Positions 1-8,239 of a DNA stretch of 29,533 nt are shown here, in pieces. Within the stretch, counting starts at the first letter, position 1. Every line of letters starts with the position of its first letter. The DNA comes from Synergistales bacterium (GTDB taxonomy: Bacteria > Synergistota > Synergistia > Synergistales > Aminobacteriaceae). The notes under the pieces were generated by a model. The model did not search any database, was not told where the DNA came from, and was given only the letters and a program-made list of their open reading frames with translations. The DNA lies in the NCBI GenBank assembly GCA_025997935.1, contig BNVG01000011.1, forward strand, positions 1 to 29,533. Reading direction: 5' to 3'. The position numbers and the translations under genes were made by a program.

Positions 1-51
1 CCTTCAATCTGGAAAGCACTTCTTCCTTCTTCATTAAAATTCCCCCCCCCC
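1..51 (-). repeat. Inverted partial copy of the acpP start region
   Basis: Read on the minus strand, this stretch matches the ribosome-binding region and first codons of acpP at about 270-321, with only a few mismatches. Those mismatches include two that turn the complement of the Shine-Dalgarno region into an 11-base C run at 41-51. It joins directly to fabG coding sequence that should lie upstream of acpP in normal orientation. The piece has no function of its own. It marks an inverted junction, most likely an amplification or assembly chimera at the contig edge, less likely a real inversion. Confidence 0.85.
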
Positions 52-244
52 CGGCTTTATAGAGACCGATATGACAAAATCCTTATCCGACACCACAAAA
101 ACAGCCGCCTTGGCTCAAATTCCCCTGCAGCGTATGGGGCGGCCTCTTGACGTGGCTCGAGCCGCGGCGTTTTTCGCCTCGGATGAAAGCGAATATATTA
201 CAGGACAGGTTTTAGCTATTGACGGCGGCATGACGATGTGCTAA
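50..244 (+). CDS. fabG: 3-oxoacyl-ACP reductase FabG, C-terminal fragment
   Basis: The open frame encodes the last roughly 64 residues of FabG, the NADPH-dependent short-chain dehydrogenase that reduces 3-oxoacyl-ACP in fatty acid elongation. The visible family landmarks are PGFIETDMT after the active-site region, QIPLQRMGRP, and the C-terminal ASDESEYITGQ and IDGGM segment. The frame runs back without a stop to about base 50, where the C run and the inverted acpP copy begin, so the N-terminal Rossmann and catalytic part is missing. An ATG at 71 is an internal methionine, not the true start. The stop lies 40 bases before acpP, which is the usual fabG-acpP-fabF order. Confidence 0.88.
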   Translation, partial: PGFIETDMTKSLSDTTKTAALAQIPLQRMGRPLDVARAAAFFASDESEYITGQVLAIDGGMTMC

Positions 245-284
245 GGATAATAGTGGAAGATAGCTCGGGAGGGGGTGAATTTTA

Positions 285-536
285 ATGAAGAAGGAAGAAG
301 TGCTCTCCAGATTGAAGGAAATCATTGTGGATCGTCTCGACGTCGAAGAGGATCAGATCGTTCCCGAAGCCTCTTTTGTGGAAGATCTGGGCGCGGATTC
401 GTTGGACATTGTTGAACTTATCATGGGCATCGAGGAGGAGTTTGATATCGAAATTCCTGACGAAGACACCGAAAAACTGACGTCGGTCGGCGAGGCGACG
501 AATTATACGCTCTCCAAAATCGGAGTCGACGAATAA
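285..536 (+). CDS. acpP: Acyl carrier protein
   Basis: This 83-residue acidic protein carries growing acyl chains on a 4'-phosphopantetheine arm during cytoplasmic type II fatty acid synthesis. The attachment serine is Ser39 in the GADSLD motif. The rest fits the four-helix ACP fold, with the [13 protein letters not shown] recognition helix region following. The start is supported by a strong purine-rich ribosome site (gggagggggtg) a few bases upstream. It sits between fabG and fabF, as in many bacteria, and is followed by a hairpin terminator candidate, so fabF may be expressed from its own signal as well as by read-through. Confidence 0.97.
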   Translation: MKKEEVLSRLKEIIVDRLDVEEDQIVPEASFVEDLGADSLDIVELIMGIEEEFDIEIPDEDTEKLTSVGEATNYTLSKIGVDE

Positions 537-573
537 GGCGCAAGACTACCGACGCTTTTGAATATCTGAGCTT

Positions 574-600
574 GGGGGAGTGCTGACGCCTCCCCCTTTC
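574..600 (+). terminator. Hairpin terminator candidate after acpP
   Basis: GGGGGAG at 574-580 pairs with CTCCCCC at 590-596 across a 9-base loop and is followed by a short T-rich stretch. It lies 37 bases after the acpP stop and before fabF. The T tract is short, so it may be a partial terminator that lowers fabF expression relative to acpP. Confidence 0.6.
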
Positions 601-672
601 TTACAATTATTTACATAATATAACAAACGCCAAAACTTAGCTTTTCTGTTTTTGCGTTGAGGAGTGACATAA

Positions 673-1911
673 ATGAGAAGAGTTGTTATTACGGGCATGG
701 GGCCCATCAGCCCGATAGGGCATGGAAAAGACGATTACTGGAAGGCGCTCAGAGCCGGCAAAAACGGCATAGGGCCGCTGACCACTTTTGACCTTTACGA
801 TTGTCCGGTGACAATAGGAGCCGAAATCAAGGACTTCGACCCCACGAGGTGGATGGACGGCAAGGAGGCCAAGCGCTCCGACCGCGTAATTCAGTTTGCC
901 GTGGCGGCGGCCTCTTTGGCCGTTGAGGACGCGAAGCTCGACACCACGACGCTCAACCCGCACAAGTTCGGAGTCTACGTCGGAAGCGGACAGGGCGGCA
1001 TCGAGACGTCGTTCAACAGCTTCAATACGATGATGGAGAAGGGTTGCAAGCGCGTGAGCCCGTACTTCATCCCAATGATGATAAGCAACATGTCCACGGC
1101 CTACGTGGCGATAAAATACAAGGCCAAGGGCCCGAATCTCTGCATCGTCACTGCCTGCGCCACGTCGCTTCACAGTATGGGCGAGGCGATGCACGCCATC
1201 AAGCGGGACGACGCCGACGTCATCTTAGCCGGCGGCTCGGAAGCCGCGCTCAGGGCGATAGGCATAGCGGGCTTCGCATCCATGAAAGCGCTGTCCACCC
1301 GCATGGACTCGCCCGAGACGGCCAGCCGTCCGTTTGACAAGGATCGCGACGGATTTCTCATGGGCGAGGGCGCCGGCGTGTTGGTTCTGGAGGAGCTTGA
1401 GCACGCCAAAGCGCGGGGCGCGCATATTTACGCGGAGTTCACCGGATACGGCACGTCATGCGACGCCGGACATATCACCGCGCCCGACGAGAACGCCGAG
1501 GGGGCCATATACGCCACCCGCCGCGCCATAGAGATGTCCGGCTGGAAGCCGGAGGACGTGGACTACATCAACGCGCACGGCACGTCCACACAACTCAACG
1601 ACAAAATGGAGTCGTTTATGGTTCATAAGGTGTTTGGATCGCACGCCAAGGACGTGGTGGTCACGTCAACGAAGTCCATGATAGGCCATTGCCTCGGCGC
1701 GGCGGGAGCGCTCGAGACTATAGCGACATTGCAGGCCATAGAGGAGGGCTATGTTCATCCCACAATTAACTACACCACCCCCGACCCGGAATGCGACATA
1801 AACATCGCTACGGGCAGCGGAGTTCAAAAAGACTTCAAGAGAGTCTTAGTCAACAGCTTTGGCTTCGGCGGACATAACGGGGTTCTGGCTTTTCAGAAAT
1901 ACGAGGGATAG
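673..1911 (+). CDS. fabF: 3-oxoacyl-ACP synthase II (beta-ketoacyl-ACP synthase)
   Basis: This 412-residue thiolase-fold enzyme condenses malonyl-ACP with an acyl-ACP in each elongation round of fatty acid synthesis. The catalytic Cys162 is in TACATS, the two catalytic histidines are His302 in HGTSTQLND and His339 in IGHCLGAAG, and the conserved lysine is Lys334 in STKSMIGH. The C-terminal NSFGFGGHNG motif is intact. Length is normal for FabF. An upstream gaggagtgacat ribosome site supports the ATG. It lies between acpP and rnc, 8 bases before the rnc start, so fabF and rnc are probably cotranscribed. Confidence 0.97.
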   Translation: MRRVVITGMGPISPIGHGKDDYWKALRAGKNGIGPLTTFDLYDCPVTIGAEIKDFDPTRWMDGKEAKRSDRVIQFAVAAASLAVEDAKLDTTTLNPHKFGVYVGSGQGGIETSFNSFNTMMEKGCKRVSPYFIPMMISNMSTAYVAIKYKAKGPNLCIVTACATSLHSMGEAMHAIKRDDADVILAGGSEAALRAIGIAGFASMKALSTRMDSPETASRPFDKDRDGFLMGEGAGVLVLEELEHAKARGAHIYAEFTGYGTSCDAGHITAPDENAEGAIYATRRAIEMSGWKPEDVDYINAHGTSTQLNDKMESFMVHKVFGSHAKDVVVTSTKSMIGHCLGAAGALETIATLQAIEEGYVHPTINYTTPDPECDINIATGSGVQKDFKRVLVNSFGFGGHNGVLAFQKYEG

Positions 1912-1919
1912 ACTCGGAA

Positions 1920-2615
1920 TTGGATACATTCAAGCCGGATAACTCCGCGCTTCATGAATTTCAAGGAAAATTAGGTTATTTCTTTCGTGACGGAGGGCTG
2001 TTGAACACGGCTCTCTGTCACGCGTCTTACGCCTACGAAAACGGCCTGCCGTACAGCAACGAGCGGCTCGAGTTTCTCGGCGACGCGGTTTTGGGCATGG
2101 TAACGGCTCACGCGCTCTACGAAGCGTACCCGGACGCCGCCGAGGGAGAGCTGTCAAGGTTGCGCGTGAGGTTTGTCAGCGCCTCGGCTTTGTCCCGCTG
2201 GGCTGACGACCTGGAGCTTCGCCGCGTGTTGCTCAAGGGGAAATCCCTGAAGAGCGGAGCCTCGTCGTCTGTATTGGCGGACGGCGTCGAGGCCGTTATA
2301 GGCGCTATCTATCTCGACGGCGGCCTTGAAGCGGTCTGTCTCGTCGTCCGTCGCTATCTTTTTGGCGCTGAGGCCGACGCCGACGCTGAAAAGATAGCGG
2401 ACGCCAAAACCACCCTCCAGATTCTCGCTCAGGCCGACAAAAAAGCCCTGCCACGATACGAAACCGTCTCCATGACCGGCCCTTCTCACGCGCCGCGCTT
2501 TGAGGTGCGCGTTCACCTTGACGGCCGCTTTTGGATTGGCGAGGGCGCAAGCCGCAAGGCGGCGGAAATAGACGCCGCCGAATCGGCGCTGAACGATTTG
2601 GGGAGCGCGCAATGA
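1920..2615 (+). CDS. rnc: Ribonuclease III
   Basis: This 231-residue enzyme cuts double-stranded RNA, including rRNA precursors. The RNase III signature NERLEFLGDAVLG lies at 47-59, with catalytic acidic residues Glu51, Asp55, Asp121 and Glu124. The second conserved block is DGVEAVIGAIYLDGG. A double-stranded-RNA-binding domain occupies about 157-225 and ends in the GEGASRKAAEIDAAESAL helix. The start is a TTG 8 bases after the fabF stop, chosen because it restores the full family length. The stop overlaps the next ATG by 4 bases (ATGA), which suggests translational coupling. Confidence 0.95.
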   Translation: MDTFKPDNSALHEFQGKLGYFFRDGGLLNTALCHASYAYENGLPYSNERLEFLGDAVLGMVTAHALYEAYPDAAEGELSRLRVRFVSASALSRWADDLELRRVLLKGKSLKSGASSSVLADGVEAVIGAIYLDGGLEAVCLVVRRYLFGAEADADAEKIADAKTTLQILAQADKKALPRYETVSMTGPSHAPRFEVRVHLDGRFWIGEGASRKAAEIDAAESALNDLGSAQ

Positions 2616-3513
2616 AAAAACCGTTGGGGAGAATAGTTTTCAGTATAATCCTCTGCTTTGTGATTTGCTTGTGTTACGCCGGGCCGAGCCGAGCCGCGCA
2701 GGTGGGCGCAAATAAATCCGCCGCTATGGAGATAATCGTGACGTCACCGTGGCTCAATCTCATAGCGAGCTTCATAGGCGGGGTCAACGTTCATGTGACA
2801 TCTATACAGGAATGGAACGAGGAGGGAGAGCTTGTCAGCGCATAAGGGCGCGGAACTTGCAGAACCTGCCGCCCGAGACGCTCTTGATGGCGTTCGATTA
2901 CAGGGACGCCAAAGGGTTGGGTCTGCCTATAGACAACTATCCTAATTACCGTTCGTTATACGACCGACTGCCGCTCGACGAGGGCAAGATAGACGCGTTT
3001 TTGTCAGACCCGTCCGTAATGCCCTTTATCGCCCAGCGCGTTCTGATGGTTTTAGCTGACTGGGATCCGAAAAACTATCCGTACTATCAGCGGCGCTTAG
3101 CCGAGTTTCCGGCCCGAATATCCAGCACGACTCTTGCCGGAAGGCAGATTTTGAAAGGACAGAAGATTTACGACCTCACAGGACACAGCAACGCTATACT
3201 ACAGGCGGCGGGCTGTGTGCTGACGCGCCCGTCCGAGGAAGAGTGGACAGCATGGAGCGTGTGGCGCGATATGTGGGGCCTGACGACGACCGTGGCGCGC
3301 CGTACGGAGGAGAAGTACGCCGTCGTAATGGACTGCTCGACGCCCAGAGCTATCAGGGGGTATCTCGGAGCGAACCAGAACGTCTTTTTGATAGTCCGCC
3401 CCAAGCCAAATCAGGATTATCCTGCTTATCTGCACGACCAGTATATTTCCCTCTGGACAAAGATAACATCGCGCCCCTTGCCGACGCCGGTACGGAGAAA
3501 GACGAACCCGTAA
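2612..3513 (+). pseudogene. Periplasmic metal-type ABC substrate-binding protein, frameshifted
   Basis: Two overlapping frames together make one protein. The first (2612-2845) has a signal peptide (MKKPLGRIVFSIILCFVICL) and then the segment VTSPWLNLIASFIGGVNVHV, typical of the Zn/Mn-binding TroA/ZnuA superfamily. The second frame takes over near 2830-2850 with RIRARNLQNLPPETLLMAFD and runs about 220 residues to 3513. Moving between them needs one missing base near 2836-2845, where adding a G after the valine codon would give a continuous reading. The protein would sit in the periplasm and bind a metal or similar ligand. No ABC permease or ATPase is next to it. The family call is moderate, and a sequencing error could equally explain the break. 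Confidence 0.55.
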
Positions 3514-3742
3514 AATTATCGCCCGCAATCGGCAAGTACGCTTTTCGTTCCATCCGTACCCGTTTTCTCCCTCATTGTCAGGCGTGTCTTTACAGCAAAT
3601 TGCACGGAATAAAGCAGTTATGCGCGTCATCTAAACTCCGATTTATATACTACATAAGACACCTCAAAAACTATGATAATATAAACTACATATTACTTTA
3701 TCATAAAAATACGCCCATCAACGAAACGGAGGCGCCGCGACG

Positions 3743-3850
3743 ATGGGCGTAAACGCCGTAGTAGGCGCGGATGTGGACTATGAGGCGCTGGGGGTCAAGA
3801 GCAGTATGCCGATGATTATGGCTTCCGGCACGGCGGTTATGACGGAGTGA
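3743..3850 (+). pseudogene. YbjQ/UPF0145 family C-terminal remnant
   Basis: The 35 residues read from this ATG ([17 protein letters not shown] then MASGTAVM) match the conserved end of the YbjQ/UPF0145 family, a small pentameric fold of uncertain function. The first two thirds of the family are absent. Upstream in a neighbouring frame, residues NETEAPRR could be the preceding segment, which would imply a 1-base shift just before the methionine, but no N-terminal half is recognisable further up. The stretch from 3514 to 3742 is otherwise AT-rich with no supported gene. This is best read as a degraded gene. Confidence 0.6.
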
Positions 3851-4178
3851 GTTCCGCGTCTATAATGGCCAATAGTTCTTTCAGCTCAGGAATCCCTTCG
3901 TATAATTTTTTCTTTCCCATCACCCACGCCGGTTTCGCCGGGGTGATGTCCAAACGAAAACAGTCCCAGAGCGCGCGTAAATTCCACGGACTCATAACCG
4001 ACACCTCGACCTTAGAGCCGTAATATTCTTTGAGCGCCGGAAGCAATTTCGCCACACGAGCGGCGTCCGCCACGTGGTTTGGAAACGGTTCGTCATCCGT
4101 TCCCCGATGCGTCCGGCACCAGTTGCACCCGGGCATACAACCTTCACTCTGGAGAAAAATCTTCAACCTATCAACCAT
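3837..4178 (-). CDS. Small thioredoxin-like protein with CX3CX2C motif
   Basis: This 113-residue cytoplasmic protein starts at the ATG preceded by a perfect AGGAGG seven bases upstream, not at the longer frame's more distal methionine. Near the N terminus is CMPGCNWC (Cys14, Cys18, Cys21), a CX3CX2C spacing like that of radical SAM enzymes, but the protein is far too short for that fold. The C-terminal part, with [20 protein letters not shown], resembles the cis-proline strand and last helix of a thioredoxin fold. I infer a redox or metal-binding small protein. No precise family or substrate can be named. Its stop overlaps the converging ybjQ remnant. Confidence 0.65.
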   Translation of the reverse strand: MVDRLKIFLQSEGCMPGCNWCRTHRGTDDEPFPNHVADAARVAKLLPALKEYYGSKVEVSVMSPWNLRALWDCFRLDITPAKPAWVMGKKKLYEGIPELKELLAIIDAELTPS

Positions 4179-4261
4179 AAATAACACCTCCTGGGAGTCT
4201 CCGGCGAACTGACCGAGTGTGCAACCTTGAGCGCGGCTAAGCATTTGAAATTGTGTTCTCT

Positions 4262-4432
4262 TTATTTGCAGCCTCGTTCTGGACGCCGGAATTTTATGCC
4301 ATACTTCTCTTCTATTTCACTCACGGCTTTATGTGTGCATTCGACACGCTGACCCTCTGTTAAATTCTTAGATTCTTCATATATTTTAAGTCGAATATCA
4401 TGAATTTCTTTCATAGCGCGCGGCTCAGTCAT
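4262..4432 (-). CDS. Small conserved-type protein of 56 residues
   Basis: An ATG preceded by a ggtgga ribosome site opens a 56-codon frame beginning MTEPRAMKEIHDIRLKIYEE and ending in a basic tail with a cysteine. The pattern of a charged helix (KEIHDIRLKIYEESKNLTEGQ) followed by EKYGIKFRRP resembles small bacterial proteins often found near toxin-antitoxin or mobile loci, where the usual form is K-E-I-H-x-I-R followed by a second helix. No partner toxin is visible here. The function is unknown. Composition is AT-rich like the RDD gene beside it, which suggests shared transfer or cotranscription, with the RDD gene upstream by 31 bases. Confidence 0.6.
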   Translation of the reverse strand: MTEPRAMKEIHDIRLKIYEESKNLTEGQRVECTHKAVSEIEEKYGIKFRRPERGCK

Positions 4433-4463
4433 CGTATTCCACCATTAGACATATTTCGATCCT

Positions 4464-5516
4464 CTAAATGTATTTTACATAAGTCCGAGATATTATATCG
4501 TGGAGGCAACGCCTGTCTTCGCGATAAATAGAGAGAATATCCAACAAAAGGCACAAATAATACAATGGATAAAACAATGCGTATGGGCTATTATGTATAT
4601 CTATCCCTGATATAAGTGGCCATAACCCCCAGAATGGAAATTCCCGACAGAAAAAAATACTAAAAAAACTGGCTTTTCCTCCATCATTCCTCACAATTTT
4701 TGTTCCGCAAAACACTTTTCCCAACGTTTGTTGATTGCTCAGTAAAAAATAAGAATTGACAATAAGAAAAGAGGCGGTAAATACACCGCATATGGACAGT
4801 GCATCTTGAAAATATGCACTGATACCCATTTTATTCAAAACATAGTACAAAAAAACAAAAGTTATCACAAACGCTGTTTTATCTATGAGATAGCCCCACA
4901 GCCGAACATATCGCGAGACCGGTTTATACAACAAAAACGCCCCGGTATTTATTGATTTTTCAGTTTCATGCGATATTGCAAAACGCTTGGTAATAACGGT
5001 TGAAGTAGTTCCAATATCAATCACCGCCGTTTTTGCTAAGAAGTCATGTATACAGCGACGATCCGGACGAAAGATAAAGAGAAAATCAAGACAAGAAAAC
5101 AGAGTTATGTACCCCTCTTTTCCCGGAAAATAAAACTGTATTGCCTCAAATCCTAAATAAGATACGCATGAGAATAAGAAAACCCTAATAAATAGTTTCT
5201 CTATTGACGGAATTTTGCCATCGAGGGTCACTATCCTGATCTTCAGGATTTTTTTTCCGACGGTCTGACCATATCGCGTTAGATACTTATAGTTCAAGAG
5301 GAAAAAAAGTGTAAGAGGAACAAAGGAAAGCGCGCATCTGCCTAAAAATGACGTATGAAAATTATTTCCATAGAAGCGAAAACCCACATAAGAAAATATA
5401 CCAAGGATAATGAGAAGTATACACAAATCAATCATACTCGCGCCTAATCTCTTCCCGCGAGAAGCCAAACGATTTTCTCCAAAACTTAACTCTGCGGCTA
5501 AAAATTGTTTGAGCAT
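4464..5516 (-). CDS. Membrane protein with two tandem RDD domains
   Basis: The 350-residue protein contains the RDD pattern twice. The first copy has RLGASMIDLCILL, then GQTVGKKILKIRIV and RPDRRCIHDFLAKTAVI. The second has RYVRLWGYLIDKTAF, then QQTLGKVFCGTKIV and REDRRCLHDIISRTYV. Each copy has several hydrophobic membrane segments. RDD proteins are usually single-domain membrane proteins, some linked to transport, so the fused duplicate is unusual. The ATG follows a gtgaggtcacga ribosome site. The gene is clearly more AT-rich than its neighbours, which suggests horizontal acquisition. The substrate or role is unknown. Confidence 0.85.
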   Translation of the reverse strand: MLKQFLAAELSFGENRLASRGKRLGASMIDLCILLIILGIFSYVGFRFYGNNFHTSFLGRCALSFVPLTLFFLLNYKYLTRYGQTVGKKILKIRIVTLDGKIPSIEKLFIRVFLFSCVSYLGFEAIQFYFPGKEGYITLFSCLDFLFIFRPDRRCIHDFLAKTAVIDIGTTSTVITKRFAISHETEKSINTGAFLLYKPVSRYVRLWGYLIDKTAFVITFVFLYYVLNKMGISAYFQDALSICGVFTASFLIVNSYFLLSNQQTLGKVFCGTKIVRNDGGKASFFSIFFCREFPFWGLWPLISGIDIHNSPYALFYPLYYLCLLLDILSIYREDRRCLHDIISRTYVKYI

Positions 5517-5602
5517 ATTCGTGACCTCACAGTAAAATTTTCAGTATCAAGATTTTTTATAGCGTATCCTCAAACTTCGCGGCAAACTTTGCTCCTTTAT
5601 GT

Positions 5603-6385
5603 TTAAGGCGTCTGTACCCTCGTGATGTTCACGGCTCTTGCCGTCTCGTCGTCTATGTCGATAACAACGGCGTTGAGCTTTACGTCCTTGTCGCAAACTT
5701 CAAATTTTGCGGGAAGGCCGGTGAGGTAGCGGGGCAGAACCGTCTCCGAGGCCACGCCGATAATCCCGCCGTGCCCTCCCGTCATGCCGACGTCCGATAT
5801 AAACGCAGTCCCGCCGGGCAGAACCTGCTCGTCAGCCGTCTGTACGTGGGTGTGAGTGCCGACAACCGCGCTCACGCGACCGTCTAAATAGAGCGCCAGC
5901 GCTTTTTTCTCGGACGTGGCCTCGGCGTGGAAGTCAGCTATTATTGGGAGGTTTGGGGCTTCTTTTTCGGCCAGGTCGGCAAGCGCGGCGTCGGCGGCGC
6001 GGAATGGGCAGTCTATGGGCGGCATAAAGACGCGCCCCTGTAAATTCAGAAGGGCAAGCCTCTTACCGTTACGCTCAATGACCGTGTAGCCGAACCCGGG
6101 GCAAATTGGCGGGTAGTTGGCCGGGCGGATCACCCGCGTGTCCTCCCTGAGCGTCGGGTAAAAGATGTTTTTGTCCCAGATATGGTTGCCGGAGGTCATG
6201 CCATGCACCCCTATCTTTAGGAGCTGATCGAATACGGAGTCGGTCATGCCCTTGCCGGCGGCGGCGTTTTCGCAGTTTACGACCACAAAATCAAAAGCGT
6301 ATTTCGCGTTCAAATCGGGAAGGGACGAGGCTAAAACGTTTCGCCCCGGCCTTCCCGCTATGTCTCCTACAAATAAGATTCTCAA
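5603..6385 (-). CDS. ymdB: YmdB-type metallophosphoesterase (cyclic-nucleotide phosphodiesterase family)
   Basis: This 260-residue cytoplasmic enzyme belongs to the TIGR00282/YmdB family of dinuclear-metal phosphodiesterases, which act on 2',3'-cyclic nucleotides in Bacillus. Metal-binding signatures are visible in order: FVGDIAGRPGR (Asp8), VVNCENAAAGKGMT, SGNHIWDKN, ADFHAEATSEK and VGTHTHVQTADE. Length is normal. The start is a TTG at the N-terminal end of the conserved MRILFVGD segment with only a weak ribosome site. It follows rny by 23 bases. The rny-ymdB pair is a known conserved arrangement linked to RNA turnover, so the two are probably cotranscribed. Confidence 0.93.
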   Translation of the reverse strand: MRILFVGDIAGRPGRNVLASSLPDLNAKYAFDFVVVNCENAAAGKGMTDSVFDQLLKIGVHGMTSGNHIWDKNIFYPTLREDTRVIRPANYPPICPGFGYTVIERNGKRLALLNLQGRVFMPPIDCPFRAADAALADLAEKEAPNLPIIADFHAEATSEKKALALYLDGRVSAVVGTHTHVQTADEQVLPGGTAFISDVGMTGGHGGIIGVASETVLPRYLTGLPAKFEVCDKDVKLNAVVIDIDDETARAVNITRVQTP

Positions 6386-6408
6386 ATGGTTACACCCGCT
6401 CCGAACTT

Positions 6409-7938
6409 CTACTTCGCGTACTCCGTCGCGCGCATTTCGCGGGAGACGGTTATCTTGATTTGACCCGGATACTTCATTTCCTCTTCGATCTTGCGGGCTA
6501 TGTCGTAGGCTAACTTATGAACCGTCCCGTCGTCGGTGTTGTTCGGCGTGATGACGACGCGAATCTCGCGCCCCGCCTGTATGGCGTAGGCCTTGCTGAC
6601 TCCGGTGAACGCCTGAGCTAATTCCTCCAATTTTTCGAGGCGCTTGATGTAGGCGTCGAGGCTCTCGCGCCGCGCGCCGGGACGGGACGCGCTTATGGCG
6701 TCGGCGCAGGCTACTATGACGTCGTATATGTTTTTGGCTTCCGGGTTGTCGTGGTGGGACGCTATCGCGCTGATTATCTCGGGGCGTTCGCCGAAGCGCT
6801 TGGCGAGGTCGGCTCCGATAATGGCGTGGGAACCTTCGACCTGATGGTCTACGGCCTTGCCGAGGTCGTGAAGAAGCCCGGCGCGGCGGGCCAGCTCCTG
6901 GTCTATTCCAAGCTCAGAGGCTATCATACCTGACAGGTACGCCACTTCAAGGCTGTGCGAAAGGGCGTTTTGGCCGTAGCTGAAGCGGAATTTGAGCTGG
7001 CCGAGTGTGCGGACAAGCTCCGCGTGCATGTTTTTGATGCCCGTTTCTAAAATCGCGGACTCTCCGGCGTCTATTATCTCCTCATCGACTTCACGCGACG
7101 CCTTTTCGATTAATTCCTCGATGCGCGCCGGATGTATGCGCCCGTCCACTATGAGACGCTCAAGGGATAGACGCGCTATCTCGCGCCGCACGGGGTCGAA
7201 ACTGCTGAGTGTAACGGCCTCGGGCGTGTCGTCGACTATCAGGTCGACGCCTGTCAGTGTCTCGAAAGCGCGTATATTGCGCCCCTCGCGCCCGATAATC
7301 CGCCCCTTCATGTCGTCGTTGGGCAATGGCACGACGCTCACCGTGGCGTCTGAGGAATATTCGACGGCGCAACGCTGAATGGCCATTATGACCACGTCTC
7401 TCGCCCTGCGTTCGGATTCGCGCTTGGCTTTTTCCTCGAGTTCTTTGAGACGAAGCCCGATGACGTACTGCGCCTCTTCCTCGGTCTTGCGAAGCAGAAT
7501 CTCTTGGGCTTCCTCGCGCGTCATGCCGGCTATTTCCTCAAGGCGCGTGATCTGCTGTTTCATAACGGACTCTATCTCGGCGGCGCGAGAGTCCATCTCC
7601 TCCTGACGGCGGCGCAGTTCGTCTTCCTTGTGTCCTACTTTTTCCAGCTTGCGGTCGAGGTTTTCCTCTTTTTGCTCTAATTTGCGCTCTTGTCTCTGAA
7701 TCTCCCCGCGGCGTTCCTTGATGTCCCTGTCCGCGTCCTGGCGAAGTTTGAAAACCTCGTCTTTTGCCTCTGTAACACGGTCTTTCTTGATACGTTCCGC
7801 CGTCTCCGTTGTTTCTTTCAGCATGGCGTTGGTTTGATTTCTTACGCTGTTGAAGCGGCTGTTATCAATGGTTCTGGAAATTAAAAACCCGAATCCGCCT
7901 CCCATAATCAGCGCTAAGAATAAAAATGCGAAATCCAT
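6409..7938 (-). CDS. rny: Ribonuclease Y
   Basis: The 509-residue membrane-anchored endoribonuclease starts mRNA decay. In order it has an N-terminal membrane helix (about 3-22), a long charged coiled coil (about 30-170, rich in K, E, R and Q), a KH RNA-binding domain with GRIIGREGRNIRAFE, and an HD metal-dependent nuclease domain with HSLEVAYLSG, LLHDLGKAVDHQ and ASHHDN. The ATG at 7938 is preferred over a GTG four codons upstream, because the agaggag ribosome site fits the ATG better. It reads ahead of ymdB and diverges from the chemoreceptor gene. Confidence 0.96.
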   Translation of the reverse strand: MDFAFLFLALIMGGGFGFLISRTIDNSRFNSVRNQTNAMLKETTETAERIKKDRVTEAKDEVFKLRQDADRDIKERRGEIQRQERKLEQKEENLDRKLEKVGHKEDELRRRQEEMDSRAAEIESVMKQQITRLEEIAGMTREEAQEILLRKTEEEAQYVIGLRLKELEEKAKRESERRARDVVIMAIQRCAVEYSSDATVSVVPLPNDDMKGRIIGREGRNIRAFETLTGVDLIVDDTPEAVTLSSFDPVRREIARLSLERLIVDGRIHPARIEELIEKASREVDEEIIDAGESAILETGIKNMHAELVRTLGQLKFRFSYGQNALSHSLEVAYLSGMIASELGIDQELARRAGLLHDLGKAVDHQVEGSHAIIGADLAKRFGERPEIISAIASHHDNPEAKNIYDVIVACADAISASRPGARRESLDAYIKRLEKLEELAQAFTGVSKAYAIQAGREIRVVITPNNTDDGTVHKLAYDIARKIEEEMKYPGQIKITVSREMRATEYAK

Positions 7939-8170
7939 ACGGTAGCCCACTCCTCTTTTAGCCTAAAAACATCTCGAAGGTCTTTTCAGGCGCAGATGAT
8001 GATAATAATGTAATGAAGAAGATCGCTATAATAATATGTTATTGAAGCATGTGTTGATTAACCATATAACGACTCAGCTTTTTAATTCTACATTTAGTGA
8101 AGAATAATCACAAGCCCATAAATGAGATTTAGAGACTGCATAAATTATGGACAAGTTTATGTTATCAGCA

Positions 8171-8198
8171 TTGACTAATTTTGTGGGTATGTGATAAT
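8171..8198 (+). promoter_or_regulatory. Sigma-70-like promoter candidate for the chemoreceptor gene
   Basis: TTGACT (8171-8176) and GATAAT (8193-8198) are separated by 16 bases. They lie in the AT-rich, gene-free interval 7939-8239 between the divergent rny and chemoreceptor genes. A gggagg ribosome site follows about 8 bases before the chemoreceptor ATG. No coding sequence or RNA gene is recognisable in the rest of this interval, which must also carry the rny promoter on the other strand. Confidence 0.55.
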
Positions 8199-8239
8199 CG
8201 AAGTAGTTTTATAGGTTTTTATTTTAGGGAGGAATATAA

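Noticed and set aside
637..1194. Minus-strand frame of 185 codons opposite fabF
   Set aside because: It is a shadow of fabF, which has all its active-site motifs in the plus frame.
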